This document shows, piece after piece, positions 7,648 to 15,844 of a stretch of DNA of 64,000 bases. This DNA is from Cyanobacteria bacterium GSL.Bin1 (GTDB lineage Bacteria; Cyanobacteriota; Cyanobacteriia; Cyanobacteriales; Rubidibacteraceae): assembly GCA_009909085.1 (NCBI GenBank), contig JAAANX010000063.1, positions 1 to 64,000 of the forward strand. The letters run 5' to 3'. A program made the position numbers and the translations under genes. Within the stretch, counting starts at the first letter, position 1. The number at the start of each line of letters is the position of its first letter. The notes beneath the pieces are model-generated. The model saw only the letters and a program-made list of their open reading frames with translations. It did no database searches and had not been told where the DNA came from.

Positions 7648-8733
7648 ATGAAGCTGACTGCCGATCCCTTTACCGTCCAAAAACGCTTCCCTTTAACCAT
7701 TTCCCGAGGGACAACGACCGCAACAACTAATTTGTGGGTCAGAGTTGAAGATGAAGGCATCGCCGGTTGGGGAGAAGCGGTTCCCTTTTCCATTGGCGGT
7801 GGCGTGGGACAACCAACTGAGGGCTTACAGGAACAATTACAAGCGGTTATTCCCCAATTAGAACAACTGACTCCGTTAGCGCGATCGCGCATTCAATCTC
7901 AACTCAAAACTGCTAACATTTCTTCGGCACTCCGTGCTGCCATTGACGTTGCCTGTTATGACTGGCTGGGGAAACGCACTGGACTTCCCGTTTGGCAAAT
8001 TTTAGGACTGGATTTAAGTGAAACGGTCCCGATTTCGGTCACGATCGGAATTAGTTCTCCAGAAGATGGGAAAAAACGGTTAGAAAACTGGCAAAGCCTC
8101 ACGGGGGGAAAACGAATTAAAGTTAAATTGGGTAGCCCACAGGGGTTAGCAGCGGATCAAATGCTATTCCAAACCCTACAGCAAAATGCACCGGATGCAG
8201 AATTTACCATTGATGCTAATGGCGGATGGAGTTTAGAAGATGCCATTACCATGAGTCACTGGTTAGCCAACTATAATGTGGCTTATATTGAACAACCCTT
8301 GCCGGTAGCAGCAGATGAAAAACTGCCAATGTTGTCAGAGAACTCGCCGTTACCGATTTTTGCTGATGAAAGTTGCTTCACCAGTCAAGATATTCCCCGA
8401 CTGGCTGCCTTAAGGATTCACGGCATTAACATTAAACTGATGAAAGCCGGTAGCCTGACCGAAGTCTTAAAAATGGTTTACACCGCTCAAGCTTGTGGGT
8501 TACAAGTAATGTACGGGTGTTACTCCGACAGCGCGATCGCGAATACAGCAATGGCTCATCTGGGCAGTCTCGCTGACTATCTCGACTTGGATAGTCATCT
8601 CAACCTTAAAGACGATCCGTTTCGCGGGGCAGTGTTAAACAATGGATATTTACAACCCAACGCTTCACCAGGACTGGGACTCACTTATCATGCAGTTAAC
8701 AGCACAACATCGGGTGGCAATTTTACTCCATGA
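7648..8733 (+). CDS. dgcA: dipeptide epimerase / N-acetyl-D-glutamate racemase-like enolase-superfamily enzyme
   Basis: A 361-residue muconate-lactonizing subgroup enolase-superfamily enzyme. It has an N-terminal capping domain, a barrel with catalytic lysines in KRIKVKLGS, metal ligands in DANGGW, EQPL and FADES, and the second catalytic lysine in GINIKLMKAG. This pattern fits L-Ala-D/L-Glu epimerases (YcjG/YkfB). The next gene is DUF1611, and the same pair has been described in D-glutamate catabolism as DgcA (N-acetyl-D-Glu racemase) and DgcN. The symbol is therefore a context-based choice; murein-peptide epimerase is the alternative. The 3' end overlaps the next gene by about 44 bases. Confidence 0.8.
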   Translation: MKLTADPFTVQKRFPLTISRGTTTATTNLWVRVEDEGIAGWGEAVPFSIGGGVGQPTEGLQEQLQAVIPQLEQLTPLARSRIQSQLKTANISSALRAAIDVACYDWLGKRTGLPVWQILGLDLSETVPISVTIGISSPEDGKKRLENWQSLTGGKRIKVKLGSPQGLAADQMLFQTLQQNAPDAEFTIDANGGWSLEDAITMSHWLANYNVAYIEQPLPVAADEKLPMLSENSPLPIFADESCFTSQDIPRLAALRIHGINIKLMKAGSLTEVLKMVYTAQACGLQVMYGCYSDSAIANTAMAHLGSLADYLDLDSHLNLKDDPFRGAVLNNGYLQPNASPGLGLTYHAVNSTTSGGNFTP

Positions 8734-9745
8734 AGGCATTCGTGGGGAACATGGTAAAACTGGCTTAACCTTTTTACGATATAGCGAAGCCGCGATCGCG
8801 GCAGTGATTGATCAGCAATGTGTCGGGGAATCTTTAGCCCGTCTCAGAGGAATTGAGCGCGATGTTCCCATTGTAGAAAATGTCACCGCTGCCCTTGCCT
8901 ATCATCCTGATGTTTTACTGATTGGCATTGCCCCTTCTGGTGGGCAACTCCCTCCCGCTTGGCAAGAGGAAATTAAACAAGCGGTGCAAGCAGGTTTATC
9001 TGTGGTTAATGGGCTGCATACGCCAATCCGTTCGCTTTTTGCTGAGGACAATTTAATTTTACAATCGGGTCAATGGTTGTGGGATGTGCGGGAAGAACCC
9101 ACCGGCTTAGGAATTGCTAGTGGTAAAGCGCAATTTTTGTCTTGTCAAAGAATCCTCACTGTCGGAACCGATATGTCCATTGGTAAGATGTCCACCAGTT
9201 TGGAACTGGTAAAAATCGCTCAACAACGAGGGTATCGTGCTAAATTTTTAGCAACGGGACAAGGAGGCATGATGTTGAGTGGCAGTGGCATCCCCTTAGA
9301 TGCGATTCGGGTTGATTTTGCTGCAGGTGCTGTGGAAAAACTAGTCTTAGCCGCAGGAGATACCGATTATGATTTCTTATTTGTGGAAGGGCAAGGGTCA
9401 CTGCTTCATCCGGGTTCAACTGCTGTCTTACCGCTCTTACGCGGAAGTCAGCCCACAGACTTAATTTTAGTCCATCGTGCTGGACAAACTGAAATTAGAA
9501 ACTTTCCCGATCTCAAAATTCCTCCTCTCTCAGAGATTATTGAATTGTATGAGAAACTTGCCAGTGGGGTTGGCATCTTTGGGGAAGTTAAGGTCAGTGG
9601 AATTGCTTTAAATACATTTCACCTTGATGATGAGAGTGCAAAACAGGAAATAGAACGGGTCACCCAAGAAACCGGTTTACCCTGCAATGATGTGATTCGT
9701 TTTTCTGGAGAAAACTTATTTTCCAGTTTAGTTGCCTCTTCCTAG
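8690..9745 (+). CDS. dgcN: DUF1611 protein, DgcN-like D-glutamate N-acetyltransferase candidate
   Basis: About 351 residues from the ATG at 8690. An in-frame start at 8642 would add 16 residues lying wholly inside the preceding gene and is less likely, because the family begins near QHRVAILLHEG. The N-terminal half has a Rossmann-like part (PDVLLIGIAPSGG). The C-terminal half has a P-loop, VGTDMSIGKMSTSLEL, and a FVEGQGSLLHPGSTAV segment typical of DUF1611. Known context: DgcN acetylates D-glutamate and DgcA then racemises the product. The overlapping arrangement with the epimerase gene supports a joint pathway; substrate identity is inferred. Confidence 0.8.
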   Translation: MQLTAQHRVAILLHEGIRGEHGKTGLTFLRYSEAAIAAVIDQQCVGESLARLRGIERDVPIVENVTAALAYHPDVLLIGIAPSGGQLPPAWQEEIKQAVQAGLSVVNGLHTPIRSLFAEDNLILQSGQWLWDVREEPTGLGIASGKAQFLSCQRILTVGTDMSIGKMSTSLELVKIAQQRGYRAKFLATGQGGMMLSGSGIPLDAIRVDFAAGAVEKLVLAAGDTDYDFLFVEGQGSLLHPGSTAVLPLLRGSQPTDLILVHRAGQTEIRNFPDLKIPPLSEIIELYEKLASGVGIFGEVKVSGIALNTFHLDDESAKQEIERVTQETGLPCNDVIRFSGENLFSSLVASS

Positions 9746-9765
9746 AAAGATATGACACCTCAAGT

Positions 9766-10233
9766 TTAAGTGCGGAGGCGTTGTCGGATCACCGCTTGTA
9801 AATACATCACCACTGGAAATTGATAGTATTCAGTGATCAGCCACAGTAAAATTCCCAGATGAGTGAGTAATGTCAGAAGCGTCCAGGCTGTCGGTAACCA
9901 AGCCAGAGGGGTTCCGGGAACAGGTGGAAAAAGATAAGCCCCCGTGCCCACAATGAGAGGAGGAAGCACAAGAAACAGAACGGCTGCAATCGCGTATTCC
10001 CAACCGATCTCAATTCCTTTTCGTTGCGGACTACTCCACCGTTTTCCATTCCAATACCAACTTAAAGGAATTTCGCTATCCATCATTTTTAATAACTGTT
10101 GAGAAAAATCAGCTTGAAACAAATGCTGACAAAATTGACAGGAAAAGGTATCTTCCATCATGGGAAGAGCGCTGACTTCACCAGAACGACAAACTGGACA
10201 AGGATAAGTTTCATTGATATTGAATCGTTTCAT
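9766..10233 (-). CDS. zinc-ribbon membrane protein, hypothetical
   Basis: A 155-residue protein. The N-terminus carries a four-cysteine zinc ribbon, CPVCRSG at about 12-18 and CQFCQHLF at about 32-39. The second half has two hydrophobic helices, at about 80-100 and 115-137. The middle WYWNGKRW segment is polar. The order of zinc ribbon then two helices suggests a membrane-anchored protein with a cytoplasmic metal-binding head. I do not recognise a named family. It is transcribed with, and 21 bases downstream of, another conserved hypothetical gene. Confidence 0.7.
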   Translation of the reverse strand: MKRFNINETYPCPVCRSGEVSALPMMEDTFSCQFCQHLFQADFSQQLLKMMDSEIPLSWYWNGKRWSSPQRKGIEIGWEYAIAAVLFLVLPPLIVGTGAYLFPPVPGTPLAWLPTAWTLLTLLTHLGILLWLITEYYQFPVVMYLQAVIRQRLRT

Positions 10234-10254
10234 ACTGAACTCTAAATAAAGAAA

Positions 10255-10734
10255 TTAAGCAAAATTGGCTGGGGGTTGTTCGGTTTTAGCTTTTAGTTGT
10301 TGGAGTTTTTCTCGAATTGATTGTTGTAGTTTTTCTTTCGGAATCTCAGTTCCATTGTCGTAATTGCCTGAGTGATCAAAAAAGATCACGCTATCGACTT
10401 GGTCAAAGGCTAATAGTTCAAAGAGGATGTGCGTGATGGGAACAGGTAGCGCCATCAATTCAGGATCGTCACTATGCTGAGCAAAGGTTCTCGCATCTTC
10501 AAGGGTGGGGAAGCCATAAATAACCCGTTTCGTTAAATTTTGATCTTGCCGATGACGGAGTGTTGTTACTTGCCAATTTTCTTTTGTGTTTTGCAAGATA
10601 TAATAATCGTGATGTTGGAGCTGTTGGGCAATGACTTTTAAAATGGGCGCGATCGCGTACTCCATCACTTTCGGCATTCCCCGTTCCGTTGGGGCTTCTG
10701 CAATCAATTGTTCCAATTGTTGATCAATATTCAT
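10255..10734 (-). CDS. conserved cyanobacterial hypothetical protein
   Basis: A 159-residue soluble protein beginning with a helical segment, MNIDQQLEQLIAEAPTERG, followed by mixed alpha/beta sequence with VTTLRHRQDQNLTKRVIYGF and ILFELLAFDQVDSVIFFDHS, and ending in a charged helix (about 130-150). There is no signal peptide or membrane segment and no catalytic motif I can name. It is divergent from the TgpA-like gene with only 44 bases between, so the two share a promoter region, and is followed closely by the zinc-ribbon gene on the same strand. Confidence 0.7.
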   Translation of the reverse strand: MNIDQQLEQLIAEAPTERGMPKVMEYAIAPILKVIAQQLQHHDYYILQNTKENWQVTTLRHRQDQNLTKRVIYGFPTLEDARTFAQHSDDPELMALPVPITHILFELLAFDQVDSVIFFDHSGNYDNGTEIPKEKLQQSIREKLQQLKAKTEQPPANFA

Positions 10735-10778
10735 TGGTTTTGATGATTCCTTAACTCCGATTAATCTCTATTGCTATC

Positions 10779-13100
10779 ATGTCCACTTCTTCTCGCAAAA
10801 CGCAGGAGCAATTTTCTCTTTTTCAGCCCATTCGAGAACAGTTAAAAGCACCCCCTTCAACGCCACCTGAAGAATCGATTGCGCTCAGAATTTTGGTCCA
10901 ACTTTTAGTTGCCATTGGGATTATTGCGACTGATCTAGCAGCACAAACCAGTTTTAGCCTGTGGACAATTCCCATTAGTTTTGTCGGTGGCTTTTGGAGT
11001 TGGCAACAACGACACAAGGGTAACCTCGCGATTAAATTTCTGATCGCGATCGGAATGTTATTTGCCCTTGCCTCTTTCTTCCGCAACTTAATTGGCAGTC
11101 TCAATGATACCCGTCTCGTTTTAGCAGAACTCCTCATTCAATTACAAGTTTTACACAGTTTTGATGTACCCCGTCGTAAAGATTTAGGTTACTCGATGGT
11201 GATCGGGTTAATTTTGTTGGGGGTAGCCGGAACCCTCTCCCAAACCTTAGCCTTTGCCCCACTGTTGGTCATTTTCTTGATCATCGGTTTACCCGTTTTG
11301 ATCCTTGATTACCGATCGCGCTTAGGATTAGCTTTATCGGCAATTCAAGAGTCAACCAGCGTTGCTTCAAGACAGCAACTGTTTTCTCCCTCTGTTCTTC
11401 CCGTACGCCGCTTAGGCGTCTTCTTCCTACTGACCATTAGTTTTGGCTTACTGATTTTTGCATTGATGCCTCGGTTTCCAAGTTATCAAATTCAAACTTT
11501 TCCTGTCAGTGGTCCAGAAAGTTTGGAAAATCAAGGCTTTGATAATAATGACCGTCAAATTACGAATCCAGGATACGTGCAAGAAGGTGCAGGGGACAAC
11601 GATGGAAAAGGGGTCGGCAGCGGAACCAGTCCGGTGGAAGGTCCGGGAGATGTCGATGACCAGTTTTACTATGGGTTTAGCAATCAAATTAATCAGAACT
11701 TACGGGGTGAATTAACGCCCAAAGTTGTGATGCGGTTACGATCCCAAGCCAATGGTTGGATTAAAGTGCTTGCGTTTGATCGCTACACAGGACAAGGCTG
11801 GAAAATTGAAAAAGAAGAGCCCACCATTGATGTGAGACGTCCTCCTTGGTCGTATCGCTTTCGCTTAAACGAACCAGCAACTGCAGCAGAAACGGAAGAG
11901 ATTGTCCAAACTTACACGATTGTTTCTGACTTACCCAATTTAATCCCCGCTTTGCCCATGGCGGAAGATGTTTATTTTCCTACGCGAGAAATTGCCACCG
12001 ATCCCCATGGTGCGATTCAATCCCCCATCCCTCTAGAGGAAGGACTGACGTATACGGTCATTTCTGAAGTTCGTTATCGCGATCGCGCTCAATTACGAAC
12101 GGCTAGCACGAATTATCCCGACTCGATCCAAGAAACTTATCTGCAAGTTCCGCCGGCGATCCAAGCCAAAGTCCGTCAGCAAGCCGAAGCCCTTCTCGCC
12201 AAATCTTCAAAACCGCTCGACTCCACTTATGAAAAAGTGCTCTTTCTGGCACAAGCAGTGAAACAAACCTATCGTCTGCAACCGAATATTCCCTTCTTAA
12301 GCGACGAACAAGATTTAGTCGAAGCCTTTTTATTCGATTGGGAAGGGGGATATCCGGATCATTTTTCCACCACCCTAACAATCATGTTACGCTCTTTAGG
12401 GATTCCGGCTCGTCTTGCCACTGGGTTTAGTACCGGTCGTTTTAATCCTTTCACGGGACTCTATTTGATTCGCAATACCGATGCCTTTGCCCTAACAGAA
12501 GTCTATTTCCCCGACTATGGCTGGTTTCAGTTCGATCCAATCCCTGGACATGAATTGATTCCTCCTTCCATTGAAGAGTCACAAACGTTTACAGTTTTAC
12601 GTCAAATTTGGAATTGGATTGCCGGTTGGCTACCGTCTCCGGTTACAGGTGTTTTTAACTATCTTTGGAATGTTGTCATTGGCAGTGTAATTGGGATTAT
12701 TACCCGCTTGTGGCGATTGTTTTCTCAAGGTTGGGGCGGACTTTTCGCGGGTTTAAGCAGTCTTGTTGCCGTGACGTTTGCCGGTTGGTTAAGTTGGCAA
12801 CAATTTCAACGTTGGCGATATCAGCGATGGCTGGCACAATTGCCGCCAGTAGAAGGACTTTATCAGCAGATGTTGAAACTATTGGCACAGGAAGGAACAG
12901 CCAAACAACCGGCGCAAACCCCCTTTGAATATTTAGCAACAGTCGATACTAGCTTAGAAGCCCCCCAAGCGGAAGTGGTGAGAGAAATTTCTGAAGCCTA
13001 TGTCTCTTGGCGATATGGTAATTATTCAGCGAATCTAGATTATTTAAAGGATGGATTACGACGCTTGAAACGCAGCTATCAACGGCGGCAAAAAAGGTAA
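10779..13100 (+). CDS. TgpA-like transglutaminase-fold membrane protein (DUF3488/DUF4129)
   Basis: A 773-residue membrane protein. Residues 33-230 hold about five or six membrane helices (DUF3488/TgpA N-terminal). A large exported region follows, with a transglutaminase-like core at about 480-600, another membrane helix near 655-675, and a DUF4129 tail (about 690-760). The usual G-x-C nucleophile site reads GGYPDHFSTTLT at 523-534, with Pro at the Cys position. The usual HAW site reads TDAFALTEVYF at 567-577, so the His also appears lost. FDPIPG (585-590) keeps the Asp. It may act as a scaffold or binding protein in the cell envelope. I recall similar substitutions in other cyanobacterial homologues, so this is probably not a local mutation. 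Confidence 0.82.
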   Translation: MSTSSRKTQEQFSLFQPIREQLKAPPSTPPEESIALRILVQLLVAIGIIATDLAAQTSFSLWTIPISFVGGFWSWQQRHKGNLAIKFLIAIGMLFALASFFRNLIGSLNDTRLVLAELLIQLQVLHSFDVPRRKDLGYSMVIGLILLGVAGTLSQTLAFAPLLVIFLIIGLPVLILDYRSRLGLALSAIQESTSVASRQQLFSPSVLPVRRLGVFFLLTISFGLLIFALMPRFPSYQIQTFPVSGPESLENQGFDNNDRQITNPGYVQEGAGDNDGKGVGSGTSPVEGPGDVDDQFYYGFSNQINQNLRGELTPKVVMRLRSQANGWIKVLAFDRYTGQGWKIEKEEPTIDVRRPPWSYRFRLNEPATAAETEEIVQTYTIVSDLPNLIPALPMAEDVYFPTREIATDPHGAIQSPIPLEEGLTYTVISEVRYRDRAQLRTASTNYPDSIQETYLQVPPAIQAKVRQQAEALLAKSSKPLDSTYEKVLFLAQAVKQTYRLQPNIPFLSDEQDLVEAFLFDWEGGYPDHFSTTLTIMLRSLGIPARLATGFSTGRFNPFTGLYLIRNTDAFALTEVYFPDYGWFQFDPIPGHELIPPSIEESQTFTVLRQIWNWIAGWLPSPVTGVFNYLWNVVIGSVIGIITRLWRLFSQGWGGLFAGLSSLVAVTFAGWLSWQQFQRWRYQRWLAQLPPVEGLYQQMLKLLAQEGTAKQPAQTPFEYLATVDTSLEAPQAEVVREISEAYVSWRYGNYSANLDYLKDGLRRLKRSYQRRQKR

Positions 13101-13101
13101 A

Positions 13102-13139
13102 TCATTGGTCATTAGTCGTTAGTCCTTAGTCATTGGTAA
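13102..13139. repeat. short tandem repeat (TCATTAGT-type heptamer)
   Basis: Degenerate 7-base units of the form GTCATTAGT / GTCGTTAGT / GTCCTTAGT run between the TgpA-like gene and clpP. Related arrays occur at 25254-25300, 41581-41611 and 63914-63999, always between genes. This matches the short tandemly repeated repetitive (STRR) class known from cyanobacteria. Confidence 0.7.
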
Positions 13140-13222
13140 TAAAATGAAGGCGAAAATGACCCAGATTGAATTTCGTTACAATTAAGTCACCGAAGATAAT
13201 CACCAACTTAAGAACTGAATCT

Positions 13223-13822
13223 ATGATCCCTACCGTCATTGAAACCTCGGGTCGCGGAGAACGCGCCTTTGATATCTACTCTCGTTTACTGCGGGAGAGA
13301 ATCGTCTTTTTGGGACAACAGGTTGATGATGAAATTGCGAACCTGATTGTGGCACAAATGCTTTACTTAGAAGCAGAAGACCCAGAAAAAGATATTTATC
13401 TCTATATCAATTCTCCCGGCGGGTCGGTCAGTGCAGGACTCGGGATTTTTGATACCATGAACCAAATCCGTCCTGATGTCTCAACGATTTGCTTAGGACT
13501 CGCTGCCAGTATGGGCGCATTTCTCCTCAGTGCGGGAGAAAAAGGAAAGCGTCTCAGTCTTCCTCACTCTAGAATTATGATTCACCAACCCTTAGGGGGA
13601 GCGCAAGGTCAAGCCACAGATATTGAAATTCAAGCAAAAGAAATTCTTTATCTTAAACAGCAGTTGAACCACTACCTAGCCGAACATACCGGTCAACCTT
13701 TAGACCGCATTGCAGAAGACACAGAGCGCGATTTCTTTATGTCACCTCACGAATCAATGGAATACGGTTTAATTGATCGGGTAATTGAACGCCGCCCTTC
13801 TGCCAGTAACCCACCGGCTTAG
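13223..13822 (+). CDS. clpP: ATP-dependent Clp protease proteolytic subunit ClpP
   Basis: A 199-residue serine protease subunit from the ATG at 13223. A TTG 57 bases upstream in frame would add residues not typical of the family. The catalytic triad is visible: Ser96 in AASMGAFLL, His121 in IMIHQPLGG and Asp170 in TERDFFMS. Length is typical. It forms the barrel-shaped protease core that works with ClpX or ClpC ATPases in cytoplasmic protein turnover. Cyanobacteria usually have several clpP genes. This one stands without an adjacent clpX, so which paralogue it is cannot be decided here. A perfect 16-bp palindrome lies at 13854-13869 after the gene. Confidence 0.95.
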   Translation: MIPTVIETSGRGERAFDIYSRLLRERIVFLGQQVDDEIANLIVAQMLYLEAEDPEKDIYLYINSPGGSVSAGLGIFDTMNQIRPDVSTICLGLAASMGAFLLSAGEKGKRLSLPHSRIMIHQPLGGAQGQATDIEIQAKEILYLKQQLNHYLAEHTGQPLDRIAEDTERDFFMSPHESMEYGLIDRVIERRPSASNPPA

Positions 13823-13853
13823 GCAATCAATTAACCGTTTCACAGAAAGCGAC

Positions 13854-13869
13854 GGGGGAAGCTTCCCCC
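13854..13869. repeat. 16-bp perfect palindrome between clpP and devA
   Basis: GGGGGAAGCTTCCCCC lies between the convergent clpP and devA genes. It could form a hairpin at the 3' ends of both transcripts, but the T-tract needed for an intrinsic terminator is missing. Confidence 0.45.
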
Positions 13870-13953
13870 TTCCAAGGAGAGGGAGCAAAAGTTACCCCGC
13901 CGCTTTAATTTTGGTAAAAATCAGGAATCCCCAAGAGTTTAAGAGTGGATCAG

Positions 13954-14649
13954 TTAATTTACCAAAGCGGTATCTCTTGCCAGACGACCATCTTCCATGT
14001 GAATGATCCGATCGGCAATGTCAAGGATGCGGTTATCGTGAGTGACCAGTAAGATCGTACAGTTTTGCTCTTTCGCCAGTTGCTCCATAATTTCAACCAC
14101 ATCGCGACCGGATTTGCTATCTAAGGCAGCAGTCGGTTCATCAGCGAGGAGGAGACGCGGTTGACTAACGAGGGCGCGCGCGATCGCGACCCGTTGTTTT
14201 TGTCCGCCCGACAATTTATTGGGATAGTAATCGACTCGTTCCCCCATGCCGACGGCTTCGAGGATGCCAATCGCTTGCTCTCTCCGTTCAGCGAGAGGAA
14301 TCTCCGGGTGAAGGCGCAGGGACATCCCCACATTTTGTTGAGCGGTGAGACAGGCTAATAGGTTATGGGCTTGAAAGATAAACCCAATTTGACGACGAAT
14401 CTGTACCAGTTCCTTTTTACGCGCGCCAAATAATTCTTGTCCCAAAACTTGCACTTTGCCAGACTGAATGGAGCGTAAGCCAGCAATAAGGGTTAAGAGC
14501 GTGGTCTTGCCGCTACCAGACGGTCCGGTTAGAATTACGATCTCGCCTGGGAAGATATCTAAATCGAGATCAAATAAGACCGGTTTGCGTAACTCTCCCT
14601 TGCCAAAGGCATGGTTCAGATCACGAATCGAGACAATAGGTTGCATCAT
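13954..14649 (-). CDS. devA: DevA-family ABC transporter ATP-binding protein
   Basis: A 231-residue ABC ATPase with Walker A GPSGSGKTTL near residue 39, Q-loop FIFQAHNL, signature LSGGQKQRVAIARAL, Walker B LLLADEPTAALD and switch His in LLVTHD. It powers export together with DevB and DevC. It is last in a tight minus-strand operon, devB-devC-devA, with 2- and 8-base gaps. Known family: DevBCA exports glycolipid in heterocyst-forming species, but close relatives occur widely in non-heterocystous cyanobacteria, so the symbol describes the family and not heterocyst function. Confidence 0.9.
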   Translation of the reverse strand: MMQPIVSIRDLNHAFGKGELRKPVLFDLDLDIFPGEIVILTGPSGSGKTTLLTLIAGLRSIQSGKVQVLGQELFGARKKELVQIRRQIGFIFQAHNLLACLTAQQNVGMSLRLHPEIPLAERREQAIGILEAVGMGERVDYYPNKLSGGQKQRVAIARALVSQPRLLLADEPTAALDSKSGRDVVEIMEQLAKEQNCTILLVTHDNRILDIADRIIHMEDGRLARDTALVN

Positions 14650-14651
14650 TG

Positions 14652-15836
14652 CTAAAACACATCTGCTGGGTCAGCAGATTGGAGTTTGCGCATCGCGATC
14701 GCGGCAGAGAGTAAACACATAACCAGGGTTACCGTAAAAACTTGTACCGCGACCCCGAACTTCATTGCCAGAGGAATGCGGGTCAGACTACCCAATAAGC
14801 CATACATTCCCACGGAAACTCCAAATCCAGGTAAAAAGCCCAATAACGCCAGCAAGATGCCCTCCTGAAACACAACAAGTAATAAGCGTCGGTCGGAATA
14901 GCCCATTGCTTTTAAGGTGGCGTATTCTGCAAGATGGTCATTGACATCGGAATAAAGCACTTGATTAACGATGACCACCCCAACCACAAACCCCATCACT
15001 GCACCAAAATTAAAAATGGTTCCAGCGGGATGCTCTGAAGACCAAAAGGCAATCTCATAATCGATATACTCCTCCCGAGTCATCACTTGTACTTCTGCTG
15101 GGAGTCTTGCCCGCAGGTGGTCTAAAACTTGCTGAGGATTTGCCTCTGGCTCTAAACTCAACACGCCAACGGTAACGCCATCTAAACTATCTGCACCAAA
15201 AAGGCGGAGATAATTCCAATCACTAGTGATGAGGTGTCCTTTGAGAAAAAAGCTACTGCCCAAAGTAAACAGTCCTCCTACCTTCACGCGCCGCCCTGAA
15301 ACTTCCGTTATAATCGTTTCCCCCTTGCTAAAGGTTTCTGAGACGGGTCCAGTTGTGGGTTGGGATTGACGGTCAAAAAGGACAATATTGGGTAGTTTGA
15401 TAGTTTCGAGTTGTTGATTCATTTCCGGTAAATCAAGAACGGGTTGCACGGGGTTAAAGGCAATCACTGCCACTTCTGTCACTTCCTTATTCCAAGGGTT
15501 AATCCAATACGCCCAAGAGTAATAAAGCGGACTGGCACTAGCAACACCGTCTACAGCATCGGCTTGATATAAATAATGTCGGGAAAAGGTCTGGCCATTC
15601 CCTAAAAAATCAGCCCGGTTACTAATGATGACTAAATCTCCTTCCAGGTTGCGATGAATCAAGGTTGCGCCATCATAAAGAAGATTTTTAAAGCCCAGTT
15701 GCATGAAAATCAAAATATCGGCAAAGGCAATGCCAGAGAGGGCAACCAAGAGGCGAACTTTTTGATGGCTCAGTTGTGCCCATCCTAAGGGCGGTTCATG
15801 AACCCAACGGCGCAAGAAACCCGGAACAGAAAACAT
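14652..15836 (-). CDS. devC: DevC-family ABC transporter permease
   Basis: A 394-residue MacB/FtsX-type permease. One membrane helix lies near residue 30 (LLVALSGIAFADILIFMQLGF). A periplasmic domain covers about 50-270. Three helices follow at about 275-300, 325-350 and 360-385. The start EPPLGWAQLSHQKVRLLVALSG is typical of DevC. It forms the inner-membrane channel with DevA and hands substrate to the DevB adaptor. The gene ends 2 bases before devA begins, pointing to one transcript. Confidence 0.9.
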   Translation of the reverse strand: MFSVPGFLRRWVHEPPLGWAQLSHQKVRLLVALSGIAFADILIFMQLGFKNLLYDGATLIHRNLEGDLVIISNRADFLGNGQTFSRHYLYQADAVDGVASASPLYYSWAYWINPWNKEVTEVAVIAFNPVQPVLDLPEMNQQLETIKLPNIVLFDRQSQPTTGPVSETFSKGETIITEVSGRRVKVGGLFTLGSSFFLKGHLITSDWNYLRLFGADSLDGVTVGVLSLEPEANPQQVLDHLRARLPAEVQVMTREEYIDYEIAFWSSEHPAGTIFNFGAVMGFVVGVVIVNQVLYSDVNDHLAEYATLKAMGYSDRRLLLVVFQEGILLALLGFLPGFGVSVGMYGLLGSLTRIPLAMKFGVAVQVFTVTLVMCLLSAAIAMRKLQSADPADVF

Positions 15837-15844
15837 GGTTCACC

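Noticed and set aside
8642-8689. Longer N-terminus for the DUF1611 protein
   Set aside because: The added 16 residues are wholly inside the epimerase gene and do not fit the family start; ATG at 8690 is preferred.
13102-13139. Tandem heptamers as a CRISPR array
   Set aside because: Units are only 7 bases and have no spacers; they match short tandem repeats known in cyanobacteria.
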